A DNA stretch of 64,000 nucleotides from Kaistella yonginensis (GCF_030409525.1 NZ_JAUFQB010000016.1:1-64000), one strand, 5' to 3'; positions 53,431-63,296 are shown, counted from the first letter of the stretch. Numbers and translations: made by a program. Notes: generated by a model not told the origin, from the letters alone.

Positions 53431-55905
53431 TTATAGCTCGGTGATCCAAGCTTTATTTGATGTTTCACCTTTCAGATGATAATCCAACCAATCTAAGACA
53501 CGCTGATGAAGATCTCTGGCATTCACCAAATTAACCATATAATGCCCTTCATTCGGATAAAAAAGCGCCAGCGCTTTTTTTTGATTTCTTTTCAGTCCCA
53601 TATAGAATTCCATCGTTTGAGTCCAATCTACATTTTGATCTTTCTTACCCGTCCACAAGAGCATAGGAGCACTCACCTGTTCCACAAAATGGATGGGATT
53701 ATTCTGTAAATAGAGGTTTTTATTTTCCGAATATGAATTGTTAAACTCATACTGTTCCTCTTCGAACTGCCAGAAAAAAGGGCTCAAAAAGTGATAATTG
53801 AAAGAATAGTAAGACCGGACAATATCCGCGGTTCCGCTTCCCGAGATATAAGTTTTGAATCGGTTGGAATGGGTTGCAATAAAATCAGTCTGATAACCGC
53901 CATGCGAATGCCCTATCAATGCAATTTGTTCAGAATTAATGTTTTGGTGATTTTGCAACGCGTCCAGCGCGTTATTAATACAGTCTAATGATGATAACCC
54001 TGTGCCTCTATTATCAAATATCACGTCTGGCATCAATACAAAATAACCTTTTTCCAGAAGGCTTCTGATGTTGAAACCGTCTACTGACTCTTCATAACGG
54101 AGATCCGGATACCTATTGACCGTATTGCTCTGATGGTGGTATACATGAACCACCATGGGATATTTCTTCATGGCATCAAAATGCAGCGGATAATAGAGCA
54201 GCCCTTTCAACGGGATATTTTTGCTGTTTTTATAATGAATGGTTTCCACTTTAATTTTTGCGGCATCCTGATCCAAAATATTGGATTGAAAAACCAGTTC
54301 AGGTTTTCCGCCAGCTTCCAGTTTTATAAAACGTTTTGGCACATTATAGTTCTGTTCTTCAAAAATAAACTGCGTGCCGACAGATAATTCGTTCCGGTAT
54401 ACTAACCTCGAGTTGGTGGGCGCCTTCATTATCTGTATTTTACTATTTATACCGAGCAAAATACTGGTTTCTTGTGTTCTATCATTTTTAGTTTCTATAA
54501 GCAGATTTTGAAGATTCACAATCGGGGCATAGAAAGCAACCTCCATAAGGTCCCCAAAAGCGATATTCTTTACAGAAGCATTCAGTATACGGTAATGATG
54601 ATCCGTTTGCTGATTGGCATATTGCGGTTTTAGGGTATTTGTCACGGGATTATATCTCCATATTCCGTTCTTTCCGTCAAAATAAATTTGAGCGTCATTA
54701 CCGAAATACGGATTTTGAAAGCCCTTGTCAGTGATTTCGATTAGCTTCAAAGTATGGAGGTTCACAAGTTTCCATACCTTATCTTTTTGATACAGAATCA
54801 TTTCACCATTGGGTGCACTATATATTTTTACGCTCACGGTATCGATGGGGATTAGCGATGTATTTTGTCGATCAGTCCGGTAAATCACCGAAGGCACTTT
54901 GCGCTTCGTATAATCTTGAAATTCCGAAGAACTGTAGGCCAGCAGAAAATTGGGATTCCCGATATCTGCAATGCGGTTTTGATTTTTATTACCCAATTCG
55001 GTGATCTTTTTTTGCTCCGGGTACCATATAAAGTATCTTTTTTTCACCTTACTGAATTTCTCAATAAGCAACCGGTCTGCGGTTGACCAGATTTCGGGTT
55101 CGTTTATTTTTCTGTCAGGGATGCCAACCTCAATTTTTAAAAATAGGCTCCCGTCCTTACGAGAAGTAACAATAATACTCTTGGGCTCAAAATCGATCAC
55201 GTCCCTCAGATGAAAGACTTTATGGTCAGGTAAAGAAATAAAATTTAAATCTTTCCCTTTTCCATCTCGTTTTTCAAAGCTGAGTACTGCTCCTGAAGCA
55301 AGGCTTTGAATATTGGTTATAGAGTTATCCGTTCTATACACCGGCACTAAAGTATTCCCTGATAAATAATACAAGCTCTGGGATTTTTCGTTTTTGCGTA
55401 CAGCATAAACATTTTCTTCATCTACAAATACCTTTTCCACATCTACACTAATTTCGGTCACCATCTTCCTGGTGGTATCGTAGAGAACCAGCGTATTTTG
55501 ATGCAATAAAACCAGCCGTTTAGATTTTGACAAAAACCACAATTTATCTGCTGGCGGAAGCATACTACTTTTTCCGTTTTGGAGATCCAGCAATTCTGTC
55601 TTCTCTGGAGTACTGATGGCAATGCAATGATCTCCAATCCACAATTGCTCCTTCGTATTTACCCTTGTAAAAGAATGGTTATACTGGGTGTTTTTGATCA
55701 TGAGCGTATCATTGTTACCGTCATAAAGCTTATAAAAAGTGATCCAGTCTCCTTTTTCAGAGCTCGACTTATGCCCAAGATCATAAAAATGATATTTGGG
55801 CTGGTACGTGGTTTCCGCTCTTTTATCTAATGAATTTTGAATCTGGGCATCTGCATGAAACCAGATACCCAAGCTTAAAAATAGCTGTAAAAATAAACTT
55901 CTCAT
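53431..55905 (-). CDS. S9 family prolyl oligopeptidase-type peptidase
   Basis: 824 residues. Signal peptide MRSLFLQLFLSLGIWFHADA. Residues ~30-560 make a beta-propeller-like N-terminal domain. The C-terminal alpha/beta hydrolase has the nucleophile GHSHGG (Ser667), an Asp in GKKDQNVDW (Asp756) and His in NEGHYM (His788), the order of family S9. An unusual feature is Glu/Asn-rich ENKNLYLQNNPIHFVEQVSA before the Asp, which is normal for Bacteroidota homologues. Expected in the periplasm, cleaving peptides imported by the SusC/SusD pair upstream. Its ATG overlaps the SusD stop by one base (TGATG). Confidence 0.88.
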   Translation of the reverse strand: MRSLFLQLFLSLGIWFHADAQIQNSLDKRAETTYQPKYHFYDLGHKSSSEKGDWITFYKLYDGNNDTLMIKNTQYNHSFTRVNTKEQLWIGDHCIAISTPEKTELLDLQNGKSSMLPPADKLWFLSKSKRLVLLHQNTLVLYDTTRKMVTEISVDVEKVFVDEENVYAVRKNEKSQSLYYLSGNTLVPVYRTDNSITNIQSLASGAVLSFEKRDGKGKDLNFISLPDHKVFHLRDVIDFEPKSIIVTSRKDGSLFLKIEVGIPDRKINEPEIWSTADRLLIEKFSKVKKRYFIWYPEQKKITELGNKNQNRIADIGNPNFLLAYSSSEFQDYTKRKVPSVIYRTDRQNTSLIPIDTVSVKIYSAPNGEMILYQKDKVWKLVNLHTLKLIEITDKGFQNPYFGNDAQIYFDGKNGIWRYNPVTNTLKPQYANQQTDHHYRILNASVKNIAFGDLMEVAFYAPIVNLQNLLIETKNDRTQETSILLGINSKIQIMKAPTNSRLVYRNELSVGTQFIFEEQNYNVPKRFIKLEAGGKPELVFQSNILDQDAAKIKVETIHYKNSKNIPLKGLLYYPLHFDAMKKYPMVVHVYHHQSNTVNRYPDLRYEESVDGFNIRSLLEKGYFVLMPDVIFDNRGTGLSSLDCINNALDALQNHQNINSEQIALIGHSHGGYQTDFIATHSNRFKTYISGSGTADIVRSYYSFNYHFLSPFFWQFEEEQYEFNNSYSENKNLYLQNNPIHFVEQVSAPMLLWTGKKDQNVDWTQTMEFYMGLKRNQKKALALFYPNEGHYMVNLVNARDLHQRVLDWLDYHLKGETSNKAWITEL

Positions 55906-57278
55906 CAGTAGCCTGTATTTTGAGGTTTAAGATTGGGATTAATCAGCAGTTCTTTCCCGGGAAGCGGTAAAGCTTTGTGAAAGGATTGCCAGTTGGGCTT
56001 GCTGATATTCAGATCCTGCAGTTGATTCAGCCGTTTCAAATCCAAAAACCGATGCCCCATTTCGGCAAAAAACTCATGCCTCCATTCATCTTTGATTTTC
56101 GTAAGCATGGTGTCTGGGGTTTGCATTGGGAGTATCGTAAGACCGGCTCTCTGTCGAATTTTGTCAATATATAGAGCAGCCTCGTTCGGTCGGTTTTGCT
56201 GCGTCAGCGCTTCTGCATATAGCAGATAAACCTCTTCTAATCGGAATACGATTGAGTATTCATTAGTATTGGCATTCGCAGGATTTTTATACTTTATGGG
56301 GCGATAATAGTTCTTTTGATTAAATACCAAAGTCTGAATCCACTTTTGCTTTCGCAAATCATTGGGTTCAAAAGAATCAGCCAATTGATCACTGAGGCTG
56401 AAAGTTTTGGGAATACTGACGGTAAAATTGTACAGCAAATATTCCTTAGTAGCATCTGTTGCATTAGCAGGCTTTAACTGCCAAAGTATATGGCTGCCTG
56501 TTTTCAAGAATACTTTAGTAAGGTCATTCTCAAAAGTATACTCGGGCGCTTGTATAATCCCACTTAGCAGTAACTCTGCTTTATGCCAATCCCCTTTCAG
56601 CAGATGAACTTTAGCCAGAAGAAGTTCTGCTACTTTTCGGTTAATAAAAATCCTTTCTGGATTTTTGTAAGCGTCTTCCAGCAGTGGGATTGCCGACTGC
56701 AAATCGTTCTCCAGTTGGTTCAGCAGAGCGGGTTCTGACAGTTTCGACAGCTTGCTGTTATAATTATAATCTGTAACTGAAGTATAGGGTATTTCATCAA
56801 ACATCTGCTGCAGATACAAGTACAAGATGCTTCGAATAGTGACCGCCTCCCCTATCAGCCGATCTTTATCCCTCTGGGGAATACCTGTGGAAGCCCGCAC
56901 TCCTTCTATGATCGCATTGGTATAGTAAATATGCTGATACGCTCTAGACCAAAAACTGTAAACTACATTGTTAGTTGGCTGCTGAATGTTGTTGTAGAGA
57001 TCAGTAATCGAATTGGAAGAGGGTTCTACAAAACAGGTGAGGTCATCTGCATAAGTTCCCAAAATCGCGCCCGAACCTGTAGTATCCCCTGACAATACAG
57101 ACGATTGCCACAGTTCCGCATATAAACCTGAAAGTGCGGCATTAGCAGACTGCGTATCTGCATACACCTGTTCTGTACCAATCTGGTTGTAGGGCAGGTC
57201 GGTATCGATGAGGTTTTCACAGCTGTTTGAAGATAAACTAATGCCGAGTAATAAGATGATAAATTGAAAATTTTTCAT
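55905..57278 (-). CDS. SusD/RagB-type outer-membrane lipoprotein
   Basis: 457 residues. Lipobox SSNSC with Cys20 after a short signal; LPYNQIGTEQVYADTQSANA ALSGLYAELW is the usual SusD opening; TPR-like helices with SRAYQHIYYTNAIIEGV; the C-terminal RLEEVYLLYAEALTQQNRPN and EFFAEMGHRFLDLKRL blocks are diagnostic. It forms the lid of the SusC transporter. Coupled to the S9 peptidase, so the substrate is likely a peptide or protein rather than a glycan. It follows SusC after 9 bp. Confidence 0.9.
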   Translation of the reverse strand: MKNFQFIILLLGISLSSNSCENLIDTDLPYNQIGTEQVYADTQSANAALSGLYAELWQSSVLSGDTTGSGAILGTYADDLTCFVEPSSNSITDLYNNIQQPTNNVVYSFWSRAYQHIYYTNAIIEGVRASTGIPQRDKDRLIGEAVTIRSILYLYLQQMFDEIPYTSVTDYNYNSKLSKLSEPALLNQLENDLQSAIPLLEDAYKNPERIFINRKVAELLLAKVHLLKGDWHKAELLLSGIIQAPEYTFENDLTKVFLKTGSHILWQLKPANATDATKEYLLYNFTVSIPKTFSLSDQLADSFEPNDLRKQKWIQTLVFNQKNYYRPIKYKNPANANTNEYSIVFRLEEVYLLYAEALTQQNRPNEAALYIDKIRQRAGLTILPMQTPDTMLTKIKDEWRHEFFAEMGHRFLDLKRLNQLQDLNISKPNWQSFHKALPLPGKELLINPNLKPQNTGY

Positions 57279-57287
57279 TGGATAAGT

Positions 57288-60200
57288 TTAAAAATTAATT
57301 TGTGTTCCTAAAGACCATGTTTTGAGTGGAGGTAAATACCCCGTCACAATAAACTCTGGATCCAGCCCGAAATAGTTCGTCACCGTCCACAGATTCTGTC
57401 CCTGCAGGTAAATATTCACTTCTTTAATAACCGAATCACGCAATGGTATTTTGTAATTCACCTGAACGTTTTTTAATCGGATATAAGAAGCATCACTCAC
57501 TGCTGCAGTGCTTTTTGTGAAGTTATAATGCGACATATTTTTCACAGCGTTAGTTCCTGTTGAGTAAGACATATAATAACCTGTGGGACTTGTTGCAGAC
57601 CATACATTATTTACCTCGGAAGGCTGATTGATCATGGTTCCCGGCAACGACATTTGGCTGTTGTAATTATAATTATTCTGTTTGGTAAACTGGAAAAGGA
57701 ATGATAGGTCCCAGTTTTGAAAACGGATTTTATTAGACCATCCCCCATAATATTTTACCGACAGCTCAGCTATATTTTTGTTGTCATCAGGAGCGGTAAT
57801 TTTACCGTCACCATTCACATCGGTAAAGCGGTATAATCCAGTAGCTGGATCAACACCGTTAAACTCAAAAAGTTTGACGATCGACGTAGAATAACCGATT
57901 TCCAACTGATTGGCGTAAGCGGAACCTTGTAAATTAGGAAATGACAGTAAGGTATTTTTAGGAACAGTTACATTAAAATCTGACTGCCAAGTAAAATCCT
58001 TACTCTTAAGAGGAACAGTATTTAATTCAAATTCCCAACCTCTGTTTTCTACCGTAGCATCAAGATTGGCTTGCACAGAAGTAAATCCAGTAATAGCAGG
58101 CAAAGGAAAACCTACCAATTGGTTAGAGGACTGGTTGCGGTAGTGCGCAGCATTAAGTTGAATTCGGTTTTGCAAGAAGCCCAGTTCTAAGGCAATTTCC
58201 AGTTTCTTAGTAGTCTCCCAGCTGAAATCAGGATTATACAGTCTTGAGGGAACCAACCCAATAACACCATTATAAATACGTGCAGAGGCTACCGAATACG
58301 TATCCCGATATTGCGAATCACCAATATTATCACTGCCCGTTTTCCCGTAACTCGCTCTTAATTTCCCAAAATTTAAGAGGGACGAATGCTCCAGCCACCT
58401 TTCTTTACTGAACAACCAGGCAGCTCCTACAGCACCGAAGTTGGCGAACCGGTTATTCGGGCCAAACCTGCTCGATCCGTCCCTTCTTGCCGTCAGGTTC
58501 AGAATGTATCTGTTGTGCCATTGGTAGTTAAGTCTTCCAAAAACAGCAGCGTACCGATATTGCCTAGAATTAATGTCGGAGAAGATTTTGGTTTTTGCAG
58601 CGTTAATGTTCATCATCAGTGAGTTGTTCTCAAATCCGGAACCTTGCATGGCCGATTGTTTCGAATCAGAACTTTGAAAACTTCCTCCCACCAAAACAAT
58701 CCAGTGGTGAGTGCCCCTCTGATAATCAAAATTCAGTTGAGGTTCAAGAAGATAAGAAAATGAGTTCTGACTGCTGGTATAAGTGCTGGAACTGGTAGAA
58801 CTAGTTAAGTTGTACGCTGGGTTAAATCGGGTATGCGGCCGAAGCGAAAACTCTTCGGAATTCTGATAATTAAATCCTGCATTAAGGTCAAAGCGGAAAT
58901 GAGGAATAAGCTGGTACCCCAGGTTGATGCTGTTATTAAATTGCTTGCTATCGTTCAGGTACATAGATACTGTAGAAGCGACTGGGTTCGTAAAAGTATT
59001 ATTTTCCCAATTAAGCGTGCCGTCTTCCATATACAATGCTGGTGCATTCGGGCTCATTGTTAATGCCAGATTTGTAAAATCTTCATTAATTACCGTATTA
59101 TCCTGCTGAGAAAAATGACTGTTAAGAGATAAATGGAGTTTTTTGTCTGCCGAACGGTGCGTAAATCCTGTAGTTAAAGTATTATTCTTGTACCCGTAGT
59201 CAGCGGGGAATACCGTGGTCTGCTCATGATGCGTTGCATTCACCCGGTAGGTCCACTGCTCCGAACCACCATACAGCCCCAAACTAATGTTAGAAGTAGT
59301 TGCGGTAGATCCAGTTAATATCTTTTGCCAGTCAGTATAGCGTGTCAGATCCCAGGTTCCGTTCACATCGTACGCAGTCACCGGATAGGCCGTAATCCCG
59401 TCATTCAAAAAAGCTTGCCTTCGCATATTCAGATAGTCCTTGGTATCCATCATTTTTAATTTAGACGCAGTAGTACTAAAGCTTAAACTCGTCTGAAGAC
59501 TGAGCGTAGAACGATTTTTATTCCCTTTTTTAGTAGTAATAAGCAGTACACCGTTTGCTCCTCTGCTTCCATAGATGGCAGTAGCATCTGCATCTTTTAA
59601 AACCTCAATACTTTCGATATCGTTAGGATTAATGCTGTTAAGTGGGTTGCTGCTGTTCAGAGGAAGGATAAGAGTTGAAAAAGGAGAATTGGGGGTTGGT
59701 AGCATGGGTACACCGTCCAATACATATAAGGGTTGATTACCATCTATGGCATTATTGAGCAAAGTACGCAGACTATTTTTTCCCCGAATTTGCACCTCAT
59801 AACCACCGCCTGCGGTTCCGCCGCCCTGCGTAATATTCACTCCCGCCATTCTCCCCTGCACTGCCGACAGCACATTGTTCACTGGTTGGTTTTCAATATC
59901 CTTGGCGGTCACTTTCGAAATACTGCCCGTACTTTCTTTGGCTTTTACATTATAGTAGCCGGCATTCAGTACCACTTCTTCAATCGACTTTACTTTTTCC
60001 GTGAGGGAAATATTGAAAGAAGATTTTCCATCAGTAAGTATTTTTCTTTCACCGTACTCCGGATGTCGGAAAATAAGAATGGGATTTTCTCCTGTGATCT
60101 GAAGCGAGAAAGCTCCGGTTGCAGTGGTGGTCGTCAGGTGGTTGGTACCTTCCTGGGTGATGACTACCCCACTGATGGGTTTTTCTCCGTTGTTGACCGT

Positions 60201-60299
60201 ACCCGTAATGGTATGGGTTTGTGCCTGGACCTGCGAATGAATCGCAGAAAACACCAGACAACCGGAAACAACTCCTATGGTTGATAGGATTTTTTTCAT
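57288..60299 (-). CDS. SusC/RagA-type TonB-linked transporter
   Basis: 1003 residues. Signal peptide ending VQAQ; carboxypeptidase-like regulatory domain ~30-105 (ITGTVNNGEKPISGVVITQE); plug domain ~110-260 with ALSAVQGRMAGVNITQ-type, QPLYVLDGVPM, NPNDIESIEVLKDADATAIY and GSRGANGVLLITTKKG; then the 22-strand barrel, ending WSLGTQINF. It imports a ligand over the outer membrane together with SusD. First gene of the SusC-SusD-S9 operon, convergent to the DUF6520 run. Confidence 0.92.
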   Translation of the reverse strand: MKKILSTIGVVSGCLVFSAIHSQVQAQTHTITGTVNNGEKPISGVVITQEGTNHLTTTTATGAFSLQITGENPILIFRHPEYGERKILTDGKSSFNISLTEKVKSIEEVVLNAGYYNVKAKESTGSISKVTAKDIENQPVNNVLSAVQGRMAGVNITQGGGTAGGGYEVQIRGKNSLRTLLNNAIDGNQPLYVLDGVPMLPTPNSPFSTLILPLNSSNPLNSINPNDIESIEVLKDADATAIYGSRGANGVLLITTKKGNKNRSTLSLQTSLSFSTTASKLKMMDTKDYLNMRRQAFLNDGITAYPVTAYDVNGTWDLTRYTDWQKILTGSTATTSNISLGLYGGSEQWTYRVNATHHEQTTVFPADYGYKNNTLTTGFTHRSADKKLHLSLNSHFSQQDNTVINEDFTNLALTMSPNAPALYMEDGTLNWENNTFTNPVASTVSMYLNDSKQFNNSINLGYQLIPHFRFDLNAGFNYQNSEEFSLRPHTRFNPAYNLTSSTSSSTYTSSQNSFSYLLEPQLNFDYQRGTHHWIVLVGGSFQSSDSKQSAMQGSGFENNSLMMNINAAKTKIFSDINSRQYRYAAVFGRLNYQWHNRYILNLTARRDGSSRFGPNNRFANFGAVGAAWLFSKERWLEHSSLLNFGKLRASYGKTGSDNIGDSQYRDTYSVASARIYNGVIGLVPSRLYNPDFSWETTKKLEIALELGFLQNRIQLNAAHYRNQSSNQLVGFPLPAITGFTSVQANLDATVENRGWEFELNTVPLKSKDFTWQSDFNVTVPKNTLLSFPNLQGSAYANQLEIGYSTSIVKLFEFNGVDPATGLYRFTDVNGDGKITAPDDNKNIAELSVKYYGGWSNKIRFQNWDLSFLFQFTKQNNYNYNSQMSLPGTMINQPSEVNNVWSATSPTGYYMSYSTGTNAVKNMSHYNFTKSTAAVSDASYIRLKNVQVNYKIPLRDSVIKEVNIYLQGQNLWTVTNYFGLDPEFIVTGYLPPLKTWSLGTQINF

Positions 60300-60458
60300 A
60301 GTTTTGTATTGGTTTTTGGTTATACATTAATTGATACCTTGCTCTTTCCTGTCGGGTCTGCAAACTTTAGGGAAAGGGCTTTTTTTTAGAGGATAGAAAA
60401 AAAGAAAAAAGAGGATAGACTAAGGGGGGAATTGTTCCGCGCATTAGACTTTAATTCA

Positions 60459-60516
60459 TTTTCTCTTTATTCTTTTCTCTTTATTCTTTATTCTTTTCTC
60501 TTTATTCTTTTCTCTT
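60459..60516. repeat. Pyrimidine tandem repeat
   Basis: Four to five copies of TTCTCTTTATTCTT, one of them shortened to 7 bp. Typical slippage-prone sequence, located ~160 bp upstream of the SusC start. Confidence 0.75.
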
Positions 60517-60525
60517 CCAATTCTT

Positions 60526-60943
60526 CGGATCGCCTTAGGGGAAAGCGTGTAGAAACTTATGAAGAAGGGGCACTCTCCCGCTAAAGACAAATCCTTTAAA
60601 ATAATTGATATGAATGTTTCGATCTCTTAGGAGCTATTGTTAAAAAAATATCTGATCATATTTGTGAATTTTTAAATTAATAATCCCCATTCTGAGCTAA
60701 AACCCCGACTTCGGAGTTATTTGCGTAAATAAAAATGGAAATTTCTTCCAACCTCATCTATCAACTAGCAACACCTAAAAATTCCCTTTGTCCGAAGCGC
60801 GGCACCAATTTATATTCGAAGCGAAACCTCCATTTCCGCGCAAGTTTGGGGATTTTCTTGAAAGAAATTTTCATTTTTTAGCAAATAAATCCAAGTCTTG
60901 ATTTTTTTGGTTCTTTTTTCATCAAGGAAAAAAGAATGAAAAC
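60526..60943. repeat. 420-bp intergenic repeat, copy A
   Basis: Opens TTAGGGGAAAGCGTGTAGAAAC, GGGCACTCTCCC. An 81-nt block (60603-60683) is identical to 61023-61103. The second half holds an imperfect inverted repeat around TAAATAAAAATGGAAATTTC and its complement and ends with TTTTTTGGTTCTTTTTTCAT. Confidence 0.85.
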
Positions 60944-61364
60944 TCGGATAGCTTTAGGGGAAAGCGTGTAGAAACACTTTTCAGTGGGGCACTCTCCCAC
61001 TAAAGACAAATCCTTTTTAGAGAATTGATATGAATGTTTCGATCTCTTAGGAGCTATTGTTAAAAAAATATCTGATCATATTTGTGAATTTTTAAATTAA
61101 TAAACCACATACTGAGCTAAAAACCCCGACTTAGGAGATTTTTGCGTAAATAAAAATTGTAATTATTTCCCGAACGAATCTTCAACTGATCAGGCATAAA
61201 AATCCCCATTGTTTGAGTGGCGGCAATGAATTAAATACAAAAGAACCCATTATCTTTCCGCCCGAGTTCTGGGGATTTTCTTAGAAATAATTGCAATTTT
61301 TTAGCAAAAAGATCCAGTCTTGATTTTTTTGGTTCTTTTTTTATCAAGAAAAAAAGAATAAATA
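60944..61364. repeat. 420-bp intergenic repeat, copy B
   Basis: Same order of blocks as copy A; the first half is highly conserved. The arms of the inverted repeat have changed together (A: GGAAATTTCTT with AAGAAATTTTC; B: GTAATTATTTC with AAATAATTGC), which suggests pairing is maintained. Confidence 0.85.
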
Positions 61365-61676
61365 AAACCAACACTACCCTACCAAAACCATCAATTTCTA
61401 ATTGCATTACCTTCTCCTGCATTGGCATTTGGATAATTGGAAGAAAGAACCTATTTTTAACGTGCGAGTTTTTAACAGTCTTTCATCCCACCACAACCCT
61501 CTTTTGGGGCTTTGGTGCAGTTGATGGGCACTTGGATTTTATAGATTTTGTGGCAGCACATTATCTTACCCTTTTACATTGGTGGGTATAGCGTTGGTGT
61601 TCTTTTATAAAATCTGGGTGAAGCGGTGAGAGACCTGTAGGTCTCTGATGATTTTAAGGGGGTAGAAATTTCGTTC

Positions 61677-61937
61677 TCATACTATAGATTTTTGGTATAA
61701 TGAACGATGGACACTAAGTAAAAGAAGAAATTCTATAATGGATAAGACCAGATAGAGCGTCCTCTCAACTAATTGTTCATGGTTCCGCCAGAAACCTGCT
61801 CTTGTCATTGACACGAGTTGCCCCAAAAAGTTTACGAGGAACGCCCCACTGGAATATATTGCGAATATACAAAATCCCAGCATTAGGCGAACACTCATCA
61901 ACTCGTGGCAATCTGGCGGATTTAGAACGAGTGACAT
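61677..61937 (-). CDS. Small membrane protein
   Basis: 86 residues with two or three hydrophobic segments (LMLGFCIFAIYSSGAFLVNF, LVERTLYLVLSIIEFLLLLS). No family recognised. Support for expression is good: the minus strand upstream has TTG (62020-62022), 19 bp, TATATTTG (61993-62000). It is divergent from the XRE regulator and shares the operator. Confidence 0.55.
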   Translation of the reverse strand: MSLVLNPPDCHELMSVRLMLGFCIFAIYSSGAFLVNFLGQLVSMTRAGFWRNHEQLVERTLYLVLSIIEFLLLLSVHRSLYQKSIV

Positions 61938-61992
61938 CGTTGTAAAATTAGAATTATATAATTCTCAACTATTCGCTTATTTATCTTAATGC

Positions 61993-62022
61993 CAAATATA
62001 CAAAGTTTTACGTTAAACGCAA
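61993..62022 (-). promoter_or_regulatory. Promoter of the small membrane protein
   Basis: Minus strand: TTG, 19-bp spacer, TATATTTG, an excellent match to the Bacteroidota consensus. The spacer is occupied by the 27-bp inverted repeat. Confidence 0.65.
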
Positions 62023-62028
62023 AACTTT
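62002..62028. promoter_or_regulatory. 27-bp operator, likely for the XRE regulator
   Basis: Arms AAAGTTTTACGTT and AACGCAAAACTTT around a central A, matching at 12 of 13 positions. It lies 21 bp before the XRE start and between the boxes of the divergent promoter. Confidence 0.6.
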
Positions 62029-62049
62029 TTAATAAATAATTAATAAATT

Positions 62050-62310
62050 ATGAATTTAAATCTATTAAATAAGGTCTTTACAGACAAAAAAATACAAAAT
62101 AGAATGTTAGCAAAATATTTTAAAAAATCAGAGTCTACAATTTCCTTATGGCGCAATAATAAGCGACAGCCTTCTATTCAAGAGTTTTATGAAATCGCCA
62201 AGCTTACTCGTATGGATATTCGAGATTTATTCGAACCAACAACTTGGGTAAATGAAAAATCGGAGACCTATGAGCAGTTTTCTGCGAGAATTAAAGATGG
62301 AAAAAAGTAA
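62050..62310 (+). CDS. XRE-family regulator
   Basis: 86 residues with a Cro/C1-type helix-turn-helix: NRMLAKYFKKSESTISLWRN, NKRQPSIQEFYEIAKLTRMD, IRDLF. Typical small repressor at the head of accessory or defence modules. Expected to bind the 27-bp repeat and repress itself and the divergent gene. Confidence 0.88.
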   Translation: MNLNLLNKVFTDKKIQNRMLAKYFKKSESTISLWRNNKRQPSIQEFYEIAKLTRMDIRDLFEPTTWVNEKSETYEQFSARIKDGKK

Positions 62311-62397
62311 ATTATGACCCATAAGAATGTAATATATATTGAACTTTTATTTAAAAAACTAATGGCTAACCAAACTACTCAATAATAAGCTATTGCG

Positions 62398-62405
62398 TAT
62401 ATTTG
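62398..62405 (+). promoter_or_regulatory. -7 box before the three-helix membrane protein
   Basis: TATATTTG, 34 bp before the start codon; no clear -33 partner. A short inverted repeat GCTAAC (62365-62370) and GTTAGC (62410-62415) brackets it. Confidence 0.45.
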
Positions 62406-62439
62406 AGAGTTAGCAGAAATTTTATCAAAAATTGTGTAA

Positions 62440-63162
62440 ATGACGAATATTTTTATCAAAAAAATATATGAATTAACTGAAAAAACTATCGTAGACATAA
62501 ACGAAAGTAATAAGGCTAATTTTGAAAAAGCTGACCAAATAATAATTTGGATTGTTGGCTTTTCTATCGGAATATTTGTACTTATCCTACCAAATGGTAA
62601 AATTGACAGTTTGAAAGATATTTACGGAACAACATATCACACGTTAAATTTTGCATTGTACGTCATAATTTTCGGATTACTTTATAGAATTTTTTCGTTT
62701 ATTACTAACATTCTAAATTCCATGATTTTAAACGACTTAGCAAGTTTTTCCAGAGGTTTTTCTGCAAATATTGACGAAATTCCTGTTCCAAGAAATTTAA
62801 CTGGAAATGAAACTACAATTCAAATTGCTGAATATCTTAAAGAAGATTTTAATTACATAATCCCTTATGAAGTTAAACAAGAAGATCCAAAAATGAAAGA
62901 GTTGTTAATTAACTATTATAATATTTTAGCAAATTCAAATGACATTGACAAACAACTAAGTGAATTTAAAATGCAAATAGGAAAATATTTAGGTGTGAAT
63001 AAAAGTTATATCGATTTTTTTACTAAAGAGAAAACAATCATTTATAGAGGAAAAATGTATTTTTTCCTGTCAATATTGACGTCAATATTATTTATAACTA
63101 CAGTTTTAATATTTATTATTGGAACATTTAAATTACTTATAGAATTAAACAACTTCTGCTAA
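62440..63162 (+). CDS. Membrane protein of unknown function
   Basis: 240 residues. Two N-terminal transmembrane helices (IIIWIVGFSIGIFVLIL and FALYVIIFGLLYRIFSFI), a ~110-residue polar middle, and a C-terminal helix (FFLSILTSILFITTVLIFII). No family recognised. It lies between an XRE regulator and a DUF4062 protein, a setting common in defence islands, where such proteins can be membrane effectors. Own -7 box at 62398. Confidence 0.7.
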   Translation: MTNIFIKKIYELTEKTIVDINESNKANFEKADQIIIWIVGFSIGIFVLILPNGKIDSLKDIYGTTYHTLNFALYVIIFGLLYRIFSFITNILNSMILNDLASFSRGFSANIDEIPVPRNLTGNETTIQIAEYLKEDFNYIIPYEVKQEDPKMKELLINYYNILANSNDIDKQLSEFKMQIGKYLGVNKSYIDFFTKEKTIIYRGKMYFFLSILTSILFITTVLIFIIGTFKLLIELNNFC

Positions 63163-63296
63163 TAAATAAGCATTCGTTTTGCCAAGGACAAAAAATGAAA
63201 ACCCAGTGAAAGGAATCTGCGGTAGCTTTACAGCCATGTACTTCTACAATCGGGTATGAAGTTTTCATCGAAGATTTTTGCGATTAATAAAGTTTC

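Larger units (their letters stand above)
60300..61676. other. Long intergenic region with tandem repeats
   Basis: About 1.4 kb without a supported gene. It contains the leader of the SusC gene, a pyrimidine-rich simple repeat (60459-60516), two tandem ~420-bp repeats, and ~300 bp more with a small hairpin AGAGACC-TGTA-GGTCTCT near 61630-61647. The frame at 61231-61428 lies inside the second repeat and is not supported. Confidence 0.65.

Noticed and set aside
59733-60284. Plus-strand 183-residue frame opposite SusC
   Set aside because: Fully inside the well-supported SusC gene on the other strand; composition is that of a shadow frame.
61231-61428. Minus-strand 65-residue frame
   Set aside because: Lies across the second 420-bp repeat; low-complexity lysine/phenylalanine content.
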